Of a stretch of 64,000 nucleotides of DNA, positions 16,228 through 24,937 are shown piece by piece. Source of the DNA: Streptomyces sp. ADI95-17 (lineage in GTDB: Bacteria; Actinomycetota; Actinomycetes; Streptomycetales; Streptomycetaceae); contig NZ_ML123053.1 of the NCBI RefSeq assembly GCF_003846175.1, positions 183,814 to 247,813 of the forward strand, read 5' to 3'. Position numbers and translations under genes: made by a program. The notes beneath the pieces were generated by a model, which saw nothing but the letters and a program-made list of their open reading frames with translations, was not told the DNA's origin and did not search any database. How positions within the stretch are numbered: the first letter of the stretch is position 1; each line of letters begins with the position of its first letter.

Positions 16228-18794
16228 TCACTGCGCGTTGATCGCCCGCAGCATGTTCAGGCGGGCCGCCCGCCCGGCCGGCCAGAGCGAGGCGAGGATG
16301 CCGATGAGTACGGCCACGGCGAGGAACAGGGCCAGGCGCGGCCAGGGCACCGTCGTCGTGTAGTCGGGCAGACCCGAGGCCGTCAGGCTGCCGCCCGTCC
16401 AGGCGAGGAAGACGCCGGTGCCGATGCCGAGGACCGCGCCGAACAGGGAGATGACGACCGACTCCAGGCGGAGCATCCGGCGGATCCCCGTGCGGTCCAG
16501 GCCGATGGCGCGGAGCATGCCGATCTCGCGGGTCCGCTCGTACACCGACATGGCGAGGGTGTTGATCACGCCGAGGATCGCGATGACGGCGGCCATGCCG
16601 AGCAGCCCGTACATCATGGCGAGCATCACGTCGATCGCGCCGGATTCCTCCCTGGTGATCTGTTCCCGGCTCTGCACCTTCAGCAGCGGGCTGTCGCCGA
16701 ACGCGGAGCGGATCTCACGGTCGAGGCCCGCGGCCCTGCCGGGTTCGGCCTTCACGAGGACGCTGTCGTACCCGCCGTCCATGGCGTACGGCAGGACATC
16801 GCCGAGGTCGCCGACGACGCCGGACACGACGCGGTTCTCCGCATAGACGCCGACGACCGTGAGCTGCTTGAGCCCCGCCGGCTTCCCGGAATCCAGGTCG
16901 AACCGGCCCTTCACGATGTCGCCGGTCCGCAGCCCCGCCCGCCCGGCGTAGGTCTCGGAGACCGCGATCCGGCCGGGGCCGAGCGCGGCGGCCGAGCCGC
17001 TGGTGAAGTCGATGTCCGAGACCTTGCCGAGCTGCTTCGGGTCGAGGCCGGAGACCAACGCGTACTCACCGTCCACCGTGAGCCCGGCCGAGGCGAGAGG
17101 GGTCGTCGCGGCGACGCCGGGGACGTCGGCGATCTTGTCGGCGAGCTTCGGGTCCAGGCCCAGATACGCGGAGTTGGCGATCCTGTAGTCGGCGGTGAGG
17201 CCCTGCACGGCGGCCCGGCTCATGGCCCGGTCGACGGAGTGGCCCGCCACGGTCAGGCCGGTGATCAGGGTGAGGCCGATCATCAGGGCCGAGGAGGTGG
17301 CGGCCGTGCGGCGCGGGTTGCGCAACGCGTTCTCCTGGGCGAGCTTGCCGCTGACACCGAAGAGGCGGGTGGTGACCCGGCCCGCCAGGAACACCAGTGG
17401 CCGGGACAGCAGTGGGGCGAGCACGATCGTGCCGGCCAGGGTGAGGAACGAACCGAACATGGCGAGCAGCAGGTTCGTCTCCGCACCGTTGTCCAGTGTC
17501 GATACGTACAGCATGACGGCGACGCCCGCGCCGGTGAGCAGCGCGCCGAGGGCATTCCGTACGCGCATGCCACGGGCCGGGGCCGATGCCTCCACGCTGC
17601 TGAGCGCCTCCACCGGGGCGATCTTCGCGGCCTTGCGGGACGGCAGCCAGGCGGCGAGCACCGTGACCAGTACGCCGACGGTCAGGGACCCGAGCAGTGC
17701 GGTGGGTGCGACGACCAGCGGGCCGTCGGGAAGCCCGGCGCCGGCCGAGTCGAGCAGCGGACGCAGTCCGGCGGCGATGCCGAGGCCGAGGACGAGACCG
17801 GCGGCGGACGCACCGAGTCCGAGTAGTCCGGCCTCGACGAGGACGGAACGCACGACCTGACGGCGGGAGGCGCCCACGGCGCGCATCAGGGCGATCTCGC
17901 GGCCGCGCTGGGCGATCAGCATGGTGAAGGTGTTGGCGATGATGAACACGCCCACGAACAGGGCGATTCCGGCGAACACCAGCAGCATCTTGGTCAGTGC
18001 CTCGGTGTTCTCCGCGGTCTGCCGGGCCTGCTCGGCGGCGAGTTCGGCGCCGCTCGTCGCGGTCGCGCCCTCCTTCGGCAGCAGTGCGCGGACCCGCTCG
18101 GTCAGGGCGTGCTGGTCGGTGCCGGGCGCGGCGGCCACGGAGATCTCGTTGAACCGGCCGGGGGAGAGGAACAGGCCCTGCGCGGTCCTGGTGTCGAACA
18201 GGACGAGAGTGCCGCCCGCGGTGACCCGGGGGCCTCGGTACGGACGATTCCGACGAGATTCTTGGTGAGGGCGGGTCCGGTGGTGGCGAACCGTACGGTG
18301 TCGCCGATCCGGTAGCCGGCCTTCTCGGCGGTCGTCGTGTCCAGTGCCAACTCGCCCCCGGCGGCCGGTGCTCGGCCGGACACCAGCGGGTGCCGGGCGT
18401 CCTTGCCGTCGGTCCCGATGACGTAGTCGGCGGCCAGGTTCTGCCAGCTGCTGTCGGCGTTGAGCGGCTCGCCGTCCTTGCGGGCGAGGGTCGCGCTGCC
18501 GTTCACGGAGGGCCGCGCGGCCGTGACGCCGGGCAGGTCGCGCACGCGGTCGACGAGGCGCGAGTCGAGGACGGTGGTCGGCGTCTCGCTCCCGGCCCCG
18601 GGGACGTACTCGGCCTGCACGGAGACCGCCACGTCCTTGAGGCTCACGGTGGAGGCGGCGCGGAAGGCGCTCGCGACCGTGTCGCCGAAGACGAGGGTGC
18701 CGGAGACGAAAGCGACGCCGAGCATCACCGCGAGCGCGGTCATGACCAGCCGGGCTTTGTGCGCGAGGACGTTGCGCAGGGCTGTTCGCAGCAT
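16228..18794 (-). pseudogene. FtsX-type ABC transporter permease, single-base frameshift
   Basis: The joined product, about 855 residues, is a macrolide-exporter/lipoprotein-type permease: an N-terminal TM (ALRNVLAHKARLVMTALAVM), a large extracellular MacB-like domain, a FtsX core (TMLIAQRGREIALMRAVGAS), a second extracellular domain and a second FtsX core (NTLAMSVYERTREIGMLRAI). ATG 18794 starts it. The frame breaks at the C5/G3 run near 18228-18232, where TEAPG should continue as VTAGGTLVLFDT; one extra G restores it. Everything else is intact, so this could be a sequencing error. Its ATPase gene is present only as a C-terminal scrap upstream. Confidence 0.8.
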
Positions 18795-19003
18795 GGAGAT
18801 GGTCCAGAAGGTCCGGAGGGACGGGGATTTCGCGATGTACGGGCCGTGCCGGGGGTCGTGCGGGGTGTGCCACGGGTCGTGCGGGGTCTGCCGGTTGTGC
18901 GGGACGTTCGGTGGGCTCGCGGAGGCGTCAGGTTTCGGTCTCGTACGGGCGTCGGGCGTCGGGCGCCGGGCGTTGGGCGTTGGGCCCCGGGCTCGCGCGC
19001 CGC

Positions 19004-19141
19004 TCAGCTCGTACGGTTCCCGGCGTCGAAAAGCCGCATACGGTCGAGGACGCCCTCCGCCGTCGGGGCGAGCAGCTCGTCCGTGAGGCGGCCGTCGGCG
19101 AGAATCCGGGACCGGCCGGGCGGGCGGTCGGCTCCGTTCCA
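19004..19141 (-). pseudogene. C-terminal remnant of the partner ABC ATP-binding protein
   Basis: Just upstream of the permease, the frame ending at the TGA at 19004-19006 reads ILADGRLTDELLAPTAEGVL then DRMRLFD. This matches the last strand and tail typical of MacB/LolD-type ATPases (ADGRIVDEL, APTADxVLDRM). No Walker A, signature or Walker B precedes it, so only about 35-45 residues survive. The spacing and strand are as expected for an ATPase-permease operon that lost most of its first gene. Confidence 0.5.
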
Positions 19142-19578
19142 TGCTCGGCGCGCGCCGCGGCCGATCCGTAGGTCTCAGGGCGTGAATGCGCGGCCTGCCG
19201 AAAGTCGGGCGGAGAGAGGCGCCGTAGTTCTCGCGACCGACCGGGGGTCCTACTTATGGCAGAGGGAAGCGGGGAGCGGGTGGGGCGATCGGTGGCCGGT
19301 CGGCGGATACCCGGGGTGCTGACGTGCGCGCTGCGGGCCGACGTCACCACAGTGACTCTCGTCGCCCCCGACCCGCGGCATTCACGCGATCACGCCACGC
19401 CACGATCCCTACCCCTGTGCGCCAGCCTTCCTCGACCAAATCGTCACGGCCTTCACCGCGCGCCCCTGACCGAGCCGACCACGGGGGTCGAGGAACATCG
19501 AGGGCGAGTTCACCGGCCCGGTTCCCGATCCGGGCTCCGGCGTAGGACACTCGGGTCAGCAGAACGAAGGAGAGATCT
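19142..19578. other. Non-coding region upstream of the toxin-antitoxin-like pair
   Basis: No supported gene on either strand; open frames here are low-complexity Arg/Pro-rich translations. It is the likely seat of the breakpoint that removed the ABC ATPase, and its right end carries the promoter of the 19579 gene (GAAGGAGAG Shine-Dalgarno at its end). Confidence 0.4.
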
Positions 19579-19854
19579 GTGACGGCTCAACCCGAGCACC
19601 CCGCAGGCCCCCGGGTCACCGCTGTCCCGCACACCATCAACGCGATCGGTGATGCGTTGACCGGTGCCGAGCGTGCCCGGTTCTACACCGAGGTCCTGGC
19701 CGCCGAGGAAGGCGAGGTGCCGGGCGTGATGCGCCGCTGGTGGAAGACGGCGATGCTGCACCGTGCCCCCGCCGCGGTTCAGAGCCGGGCCAATGCCGCG
19801 GCCGGTCGCGCTCTCGTCTCCGTCGACGACCTGCTCGTGGACGAGCCACGGTGA
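19579..19854 (+). CDS. DUF6247-like small protein (probable antitoxin)
   Basis: A 91-residue protein starting at GTG 19579 behind GAAGGAGAG. The core LTGAERARFYTEVLAAEEGE then RWWKTAMLHRAPA resembles what I recall of the actinobacterial DUF6247 family, often found just ahead of RelE-like genes. It is mainly helical. Its stop overlaps the next start as GTGA, showing tight translational coupling, the usual layout of antitoxin followed by toxin. No DNA-binding motif is obvious. The assignment as antitoxin rests on gene order and family recollection. Confidence 0.6.
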   Translation: MTAQPEHPAGPRVTAVPHTINAIGDALTGAERARFYTEVLAAEEGEVPGVMRRWWKTAMLHRAPAAVQSRANAAAGRALVSVDDLLVDEPR

Positions 19855-20123
19855 GCTGGACCGTCTGGACGGAGGAGATCCCGGCACAGACCGTGCTCGA
19901 CATGCCCGTCGACCTCCGCAGAAAGACGGCGAACTTCCTGCGGGCCCTGGCCATCGAGGCCGGTGGCGCGATCAACCTCGGCAGGAAACCGCCCGGCGAC
20001 GCGATGGACGACTTCGAGGTCCGGTACTCCCTCGAAGTCCCCGGCGAACCGGTCATCATCGAGTACATGATCATGCGGGAAGCCAAGGAGATACGCGTCT
20101 CGGTCCTGGTCTGGTTCCACTAG
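19851..20123 (+). CDS. RelE/ParE-like small protein (probable toxin)
   Basis: A 90-residue protein starting at GTG 19851 (SWTVWTEEIPAQTVLDMPVD). The order alpha-helical first half, then a beta-hairpin-rich second half (MDDFEVRYSLEVPGEPVIIE, MIMREAKEIRVSVLVWF), fits the RelE fold of ribosome-dependent mRNA interferases. Arg and Tyr residues that could act in catalysis are present, but the family is too variable to fix them. It overlaps the preceding gene by 4 bases. Activity is inferred. Confidence 0.6.
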   Translation: MSWTVWTEEIPAQTVLDMPVDLRRKTANFLRALAIEAGGAINLGRKPPGDAMDDFEVRYSLEVPGEPVIIEYMIMREAKEIRVSVLVWFH

Positions 20124-20515
20124 GAAGTCATCTTCTTTCGCGAGTCGGCGGCAGCAGATGAGGATGAAGGCGATGCTGGTGAACGCCAGGAAGTGTTCGG
20201 CCTTGCGTTCGTAGGGGCGGTGGAGTCGGCGGCAGCCGGCAAGCCAGGCCATGTGCGCAGGCGATGCAGCTTCGCCCACACCCTGGCCTTCGACCACTCG
20301 GTGACCGGCGGTGCGCCGTAGCCCCGGACGGCCCGAACGACGCGGCGCGCAGCTGCTGCCACGTACACCCAGAGGTTGCCACGAACACGATCGCCGCCAG
20401 CACCTCATGGTCGCCACGCCGACGCCGACCGCCACCCCGAGGCCGCGAGGGTGCCTCCGGCACCACACGCCGGAACAACTCCTACGACCAATCCGGCACC
20501 AGCCGCTGAACAATC
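20124..20515 (-). mobile_element. IS5-family transposase remnant, internally deleted and frameshifted
   Basis: Three reading frames together give the two ends of an IS5-type transposase. The N-terminal DUF4096-like head is GGGRRRRGDHEVLAAIVFVA, TSGCTWQQLRAASFG and, in another frame, TEWSKARVWAKLHR. The C-terminal tail is RLHRPYERKAEHFLAFTSIA then FILICCRRLAKEDDF. The DDE catalytic centre between them is missing, so the element is dead. Terminal inverted repeats were not identified with confidence. It begins right after the toxin-like gene stop. Confidence 0.75.
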
Positions 20516-20557
20516 CGCACGCCGGCAGGCTACCGACCCCGAGGAGGAGGCCCGCAG

Positions 20558-20773
20558 TCAGTGACCTCTACGGCGCTGCGCGTCGAACCGACGCAGCACC
20601 CGCACCAGACGCCACACTCCGGCCGCCACTCCGAGCAGCGCACCCCCGACCAGCGCGCCCTTCCTCGCTGGACCAGAGACGCCAAAAGCCAGTGCGAGAG
20701 CGAGAGCGACGGCAAAGACCGCTGCAGCCAGCACGACGGCAGTCACCAGAGCAAAAACGATCTCCACCGTCAT
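20558..20773 (-). CDS. Small membrane protein, two TM helices
   Basis: About 71 residues from ATG 20773: a first hydrophobic helix (IVFALVTAVVLAAAVFAVAL), a short loop and a second segment (GALVGGALLGVAAGVWRLV), then a basic tail RRFDAQRRRGH that would be cytoplasmic. No family is recognised. The frame is open to 20812. The upstream purine stretch GGGAAAAAG could serve as ribosome-binding site. It sits beside the IS remnant, so it may be the tail of something larger or a genuine small gene. Confidence 0.45.
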   Translation of the reverse strand: MTVEIVFALVTAVVLAAAVFAVALALALAFGVSGPARKGALVGGALLGVAAGVWRLVRVLRRFDAQRRRGH

Positions 20774-21088
20774 TGCGTCTTTTTCCCACCGCGACTCACG
20801 CCCCATATCCATGCTGCAAGTCTCACATCACGGTCAAGCCATTGCGCCGGACCGAACAGCAGCTGGCGCTCACTCGTCGAGGCGCACTGACCAATTGAGA
20901 TGACCTCACCTGTCCGTCTGTCCAGGAGAGTTGGATGCTCACGGCTCGGTATGCGCCGGCCAGGGATTTCCTGGGAACGCGATCGGCTCCGACGATCCTG
21001 CGGGACTGCCGACATGACTGGCATGGCCGGCGTGATCCTGGGCGGCGACTACGACGCCGCTCGGCCCGCGGGCGGAACTGAGCGCCAG

Positions 21089-21391
21089 TCAGCCGGTTGC
21101 CCGGTCCGACTGCATTCGTGAGGCGGCGTCCGCCCATCGGGCCCTGCCGAACACTCCGTCGACGGCGTCCTCTTCGTACCGGCCTCGGCGGTCCAGCCAG
21201 GTCACGAGCCACTCGGCGAGACTGCCCGCACCCACGAACCACGCCCTGGACGGGTCCTGGCCACTGATGGTCAGAGCCTCCGTCACCTTCTCCGAGACCG
21301 AACTTGGCAGCTGCACCTGGAGTACCTCAAGAACAATTGGTACATCACCGACTGAATCCGTACGCCGTACGCGGAGCCGCCGATGGTGCAT
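21089..21391 (-). pseudogene. Remnant of an unrecognised protein (C-terminal part)
   Basis: The last 80 or so residues are well-behaved protein sequence (VQLPSSVSEKVTEALTISGQ, AWFVGAGSLAEWLVTWLDRR) and not antisense noise. The first 20 are Arg-rich junk, and a better-looking lead-in (YGVRIQSVMYQLFLRYS) lies in another frame, suggesting a 5' truncation or frameshift near 21330. No family identified. Confidence 0.4.
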
Positions 21392-21460
21392 GGGCCGGTT
21401 GGATCCTGCACAGGGGTGTGGTCCCGTGCCGGCGGCAGAGCCGTGGAAGAGCGGGTCGAA

Positions 21461-22015
21461 ATGGCGATCCCGAGATCAACACCAAACGCCCCGGAAGGCC
21501 CCCTGACGCATCCACGCCCCAACCCGTCCCCGACCGCGCCGCCGTGGCCGCACTGCGGTCACGGTTCCAGCGAGCAGGATCCGGTCGGCTGCCGGGGCGC
21601 ACATGTCCCCGGCCACACGGCCTGCCTCACCCACCTGACCCGCGCCGACCGCCGCGCACATCTGGACGACCCGGGCCCGCGTGCGGACCTCGACCTGCGC
21701 GGCACCACGTTCGAAGATCGTCTCTGGGAGTCCTTGCTCGACGTCCTGCGCGACAGCCACACCGGCGGGGAGCCCGTCATCGGCTCCGCCCGGTTCACGT
21801 CGGCGGTCTTCGAATGCCATGCCTGGTTCGACTCGATGGCCTTCGACGGCAACGCCGTGTCCGACGCGGCGACCTTCCGGGACGCAAGCTTCGAGGGCGC
21901 GGTTTCGTTCGAGGGGGTGGCCTTCCAGGAGGCGACCTTCGACGACCCGGGGCAACTGCCTTTGCCCACACACTCTCCGGGACCGAGCCGGAGGCTCACG
22001 GGCCCCTGCCCATGA
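21461..22015 (+). CDS. Pentapeptide-repeat protein, probably C-terminally truncated
   Basis: From ATG 21461, 184 residues. The head has a Cys/His cluster (WPHCGH, DPVGCRG, HTACLTHL) and a conserved linker (ADLDLRGTTFEDRLWESLLD), known to me from long streptomycete pentapeptide-repeat proteins. Then come A(D/N)LxF-type repeats: SARFTSAVFE, DAATFRDASFEGAVSF, AFQEATF. Relatives carry many more repeats, but here they stop at FDDPG and a Pro-rich tail in an apparently shifted frame follows. Likely a truncated, possibly non-functional copy. The Cys/His head may bind zinc. Confidence 0.55.
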   Translation: MAIPRSTPNAPEGPLTHPRPNPSPTAPPWPHCGHGSSEQDPVGCRGAHVPGHTACLTHLTRADRRAHLDDPGPRADLDLRGTTFEDRLWESLLDVLRDSHTGGEPVIGSARFTSAVFECHAWFDSMAFDGNAVSDAATFRDASFEGAVSFEGVAFQEATFDDPGQLPLPTHSPGPSRRLTGPCP

Positions 22016-22090
22016 GGCGGCAGAGCACTTCGGGGTGTTCGGCCGCAGTTTTGGTGGCGGACCGAGCGGTGCTCAGGCAGGCTGAGCCGC

Positions 22091-22474
22091 ATGGTCTCGG
22101 TAGTGCAGAACGTGGCGATCGACTGTTCGGATGCCTATGAGCTGGCTCGGTTCTGGAGTGAGGTGACCGGTTGCCCACTGCACCCGGAGGACAGACGGGG
22201 CAGCAGGGAGACCCAGGTGACGCTTCCGGAGGGCCCGCTGCTGTACTTCAACCAGGTGCCGGAGCCGAAGACAGTCAAGAACCGGATCCATTTGTGCCTG
22301 CGCCCGACGACCTCGCGCGAGGAGGAGGTCGAGCGGCTGTTGGCTCTCGGCGCCACCCTGGTCACTGATCGCAGGGAGCCCGATGGCGCGGGCTGGGCCG
22401 TCCTCGCCGATCCTGAAGGCAATGAATTCTGTGTCCTCCGCAGCGAGTCCGATCGTGCTGCGATGTCTCCCTGA
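22091..22474 (+). CDS. VOC/glyoxalase-like domain protein
   Basis: A 127-residue protein of the glyoxalase-like type common in actinobacteria: VVQNVAIDCSDAYELARFWS, TGCPLHPED, LLYFNQVPEPKTVKNRIHL and the end block WAVLADPEGNEFCVL. The fold is confident; the substrate is not. It stands alone between the pentapeptide gene and a DUF4440 gene on the same strand, with about 100 bases on the right. Confidence 0.85.
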   Translation: MVSVVQNVAIDCSDAYELARFWSEVTGCPLHPEDRRGSRETQVTLPEGPLLYFNQVPEPKTVKNRIHLCLRPTTSREEEVERLLALGATLVTDRREPDGAGWAVLADPEGNEFCVLRSESDRAAMSP

Positions 22475-22573
22475 AAGCCCCTGAGACCACAAGAATGACT
22501 CGGAAGCCGAGTCGTGCTCCGCGCGTGATAACTCGGTTGCGACGGGCGTGGTCACCCGGGCGAAGATGCCTGC

Positions 22574-22960
22574 ATGAGCCGAGAGACAGAAGACGTACGT
22601 GAAGCGATCGCAGGCGAGCTGCGTCTTATGGACCCCAGCGTGCGCATGTCACGCTCGCTTGCCGGACAGCTGATGGACCCGGACTTCGTAGAGGTCGGCG
22701 CTTCGGGGCGGCGGTGGACGTATGACGAGATGCTTGCCGCGCTGCCCGAGCTGGACGGTGCGGCAGAAGGCAGTCCGCGCTATGAGCCCTCGAACTTCAC
22801 CGGTGTCCTGCTGGCACCCGGACTGGTGCACCTCACCTACGAGACCACGTTGGACGGAGAGCGGGCACGGCGGAGTTCGCTCTGGCGAAAGCAGGGTGCG
22901 GCCGCGACGTGGCAGATGTACTACCACCAGGCCACACCCATCCCGCCCGACAGCGTGTGA
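22574..22960 (+). CDS. DUF4440/NTF2-like small protein
   Basis: A 128-residue protein with the NTF2-like pattern: an amphipathic N-terminal helix (REAIAGELRLMDPSVRMSRS), LMDPDFVEVGASGRRWTYDE, TGVLLAPGLVHLTYETTLDG and the final strand WQMYYHQATPIPP. DUF4440 members include small-molecule isomerases and many uncharacterised proteins. No catalytic residues can be assigned. It is on the same strand as the VOC gene but 99 bp apart. Confidence 0.8.
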   Translation: MSRETEDVREAIAGELRLMDPSVRMSRSLAGQLMDPDFVEVGASGRRWTYDEMLAALPELDGAAEGSPRYEPSNFTGVLLAPGLVHLTYETTLDGERARRSSLWRKQGAAATWQMYYHQATPIPPDSV

Positions 22961-23045
22961 CTGCGGAATTCGAGTCCGGGCCCGGACCGGTGTTCCGCGG
23001 CGGGACGTGCCTGTCGAGTACGGGCCGTGGGGCCGGGTCCTGCCG

Positions 23046-23615
23046 CTATGCCTTGCGACGACATCCGGCGAGGAGGATGGCGACCATGTGCTTGGCGTCG
23101 GCCTGTTCGTAGTCGGGGCCCGTGATGCAGAGGTTTCCGACGGCGCGCATGAGCGTGTAGGCGGTGATGCCGGGGCTGAGTTCGTCGGCGGCGGCGCAGG
23201 CGTCGAGCAACGTCGCGCAGGCCGGGACCAGTGTGTCGAGCATGAGGCTGTGGAGGTTCTCCAGCCCCGCGTCACCCGACCCCAGCGCGGCGCCGAGGCC
23301 GTGCTTGGTCACCAAGAACTCCACGAACGCGTCCACCCAGCGGGTCAGCGCGGTGAACGGGGAGGCTGAATCCTCCAGGAGCCGGGGCGCGAGTGCGGCG
23401 CAGGTGTCGATCTGGTGCCGGTAGACGGCGGTGACGAGGTCCGCCCGGGTCGGGAAGTGCCGATAGATCGTGCCGACGCCTACGCCGGCGCGTTCGGCGA
23501 TGTCGCGGATGGGGGCTTGGACGCCCTGATCCACGAAGACCGCCGCTGCGGCCGCCAGCACGCCGCCGCGGGTGCGTTGCGCCTGTGCTTGGCGTACTCC
23601 GACCGTCTCCGGCAC
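23046..23615 (-). CDS. TetR-family regulator
   Basis: A 189-residue repressor starting at GTG 23615 behind CCAGGAGGG; the longer open frame reads through the operator and is rejected. The HTH is RTRGGVLAAAAAVFVDQGVQ, IRDIAERAGVGVGTIYRHFP, a textbook TetR N-terminus, and the C-terminal helical domain binds a ligand. Two palindromic sites lie between it and the divergent hydrolase gene, so it probably represses both. Confidence 0.9.
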   Translation of the reverse strand: MPETVGVRQAQAQRTRGGVLAAAAAVFVDQGVQAPIRDIAERAGVGVGTIYRHFPTRADLVTAVYRHQIDTCAALAPRLLEDSASPFTALTRWVDAFVEFLVTKHGLGAALGSGDAGLENLHSLMLDTLVPACATLLDACAAADELSPGITAYTLMRAVGNLCITGPDYEQADAKHMVAILLAGCRRKA

Positions 23616-23631
23616 GAGGCCCTCCTGGTTC

Positions 23632-23673
23632 GCGGAACAATGTTCCGCTAAAGTGGCGGAACGGTGCTCCGCC
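23632..23673. promoter_or_regulatory. Two TetR-type palindromes in a divergent promoter
   Basis: GCGGAACAATGTTCCGC at 23632-23648 is a perfect palindrome around A23640. GGCGGAACGGTGCTCCGCC at 23655-23673 is a weaker version centred at 23664. Centres are 24 bp apart, about two helical turns, on one DNA face. They start 17 bases upstream of the TetR start codon. Confidence 0.65.
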
Positions 23674-23716
23674 AAAATACGGCAGAGCGCTCCCGTGGAG
23701 AAAAGGCAGGTCCCCC

Positions 23717-24628
23717 ATGTCTTCCAGCTACCTCGACCAGCGGATCGTCGCGGTCAAGCCCATCGCCGTTCCCGCGCCCGACCGCGGCATCGACCTACAG
23801 GTGAAGGTCACCGCCCCGCTGTCGGGCCAGAACCTCCCCGTCATCGTTTTCTCCCACGGCAACGCATGGTCCCTGGACGGATACGAACCTCTCGTCGACC
23901 GGTGGGCCGCAGCCGGGTTCGTCGTCGTGCAGCCCACCCACCTGGACTCCCGCCGCAACGGCCTCGGGTGGGACGACCCGCGCTTCGCCACCGTCTGGCG
24001 CGTCCGGATCGCCGACCTCCACGCGGTCCTCGACGGCCTCGACGACATCCTCCTCCAGGCCGGCGGCCTGGAGACCCGCGTCGACCGTGGACGCACCGCG
24101 ATCGTCGGCCACTCCTGGGGCGCCCAGACCGTCGGCGCGCTCCTCGGCGCACGCGTGCTCGACGCCGACGGCATACCCGGAGAAGACTTCTCCCACTCTG
24201 CGGTCGCGGCCGGCGCGCTGATCGCCGCGACCGGAACCGGCGACACCCTCACCCCGTTCGCCGCCGAGCACCTTCCGTTCATGAGGCCGGACTACTCCAC
24301 CATGACCACCCCGGCCCTGGTCGTCGCGGGCGGCAAGGACCGGTCCCAGCTCTCCACGCGCGGGCCGGAGTGGTTCACCGACGCCTACCGCCTCAGCCCG
24401 TCCCCGAAGAGCCTGCTCACCATCGCCGAGGGCGAGCACACCCTGGGTGGCATCGCCGGCGAGATGGTCGCCGAGACCACCGACGAGGACCCCGCCCGCG
24501 TCGCCCTCGTCGCCGACGCGGTCTCCGCCTACCTCCTCGACGCCCTCAAGCTCAACAGCGCCGCGTGGACCGCCCTCGACAACGCCACCGAGGCCGGCGA
24601 CAGTACGTGGAGCATCTCCAGCAAGTGA
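23717..24628 (+). CDS. Alpha/beta hydrolase (dienelactone hydrolase/chlorophyllase-like)
   Basis: From ATG 23717, 303 residues. The fold is clear: LPVIVFSHGNAWSLDGYEPL oxyanion region, GHSWGAQTVGALLGA nucleophile elbow, a TTPALVVAGGKDRS Asp strand, and GEHTLGG near the end as the likely catalytic His. No signal peptide. It probably hydrolyses a small ester, lactone or amide. It faces the TetR gene across the double operator, so expression is presumably induced by a ligand or substrate of TetR. Confidence 0.85.
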   Translation: MSSSYLDQRIVAVKPIAVPAPDRGIDLQVKVTAPLSGQNLPVIVFSHGNAWSLDGYEPLVDRWAAAGFVVVQPTHLDSRRNGLGWDDPRFATVWRVRIADLHAVLDGLDDILLQAGGLETRVDRGRTAIVGHSWGAQTVGALLGARVLDADGIPGEDFSHSAVAAGALIAATGTGDTLTPFAAEHLPFMRPDYSTMTTPALVVAGGKDRSQLSTRGPEWFTDAYRLSPSPKSLLTIAEGEHTLGGIAGEMVAETTDEDPARVALVADAVSAYLLDALKLNSAAWTALDNATEAGDSTWSISSK

Positions 24629-24639
24629 ACCCGGCCGGA

Positions 24640-24790
24640 CCGCGCCGTCGACCGAGCCAAGAGTGGACCCCACCTCGCGGAGCACGCCCAACGCCTCATG
24701 GTGAGCCCGGTCCACAGAGGGACCAGTGTCACCAGGAGCCGGTCGGTGAAGACCAGTTCGTACTCCGGCCCGGCCTGGCCCGGCCCGGCC
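24640..24790 (-). mobile_element. Transposase N-terminal remnant (HTH_Tnp_4-like), frameshifted
   Basis: In reverse, EYELVFTDRLLVTLVPLWTG followed after a one-base shift by HEALGVLREVGSTL matches the N-terminal helix-turn-helix region of DDE transposases of IS5-like elements (commonly VFTDRLL..TLVHLRTGLTHEALGVLYEVGSSTI). A missing C near 24700 breaks the frame. No catalytic domain remains. It lies in the otherwise gene-free gap 24629-24937. Confidence 0.55.
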
Positions 24791-24937
24791 CCGCCTCCCG
24801 CCGGAATCCGCCCTCACACCGCCCGTGACGCCCGGACCCACAACGCGCCACCCAACGCGAAGCGAGATCTACGACGGACTCGCCCCCGCCCTCACCGGCC
24901 GAGACCGATCGCAGGCCGGCTCGTTAGGGTCGGAGGC

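Noticed and set aside
16213..17826. Long plus-strand open frame antisense to the ABC permease
   Set aside because: Its product is Arg/Gly/Asp/Glu-rich low-complexity antisense translation; the minus strand has clear FtsX motifs.
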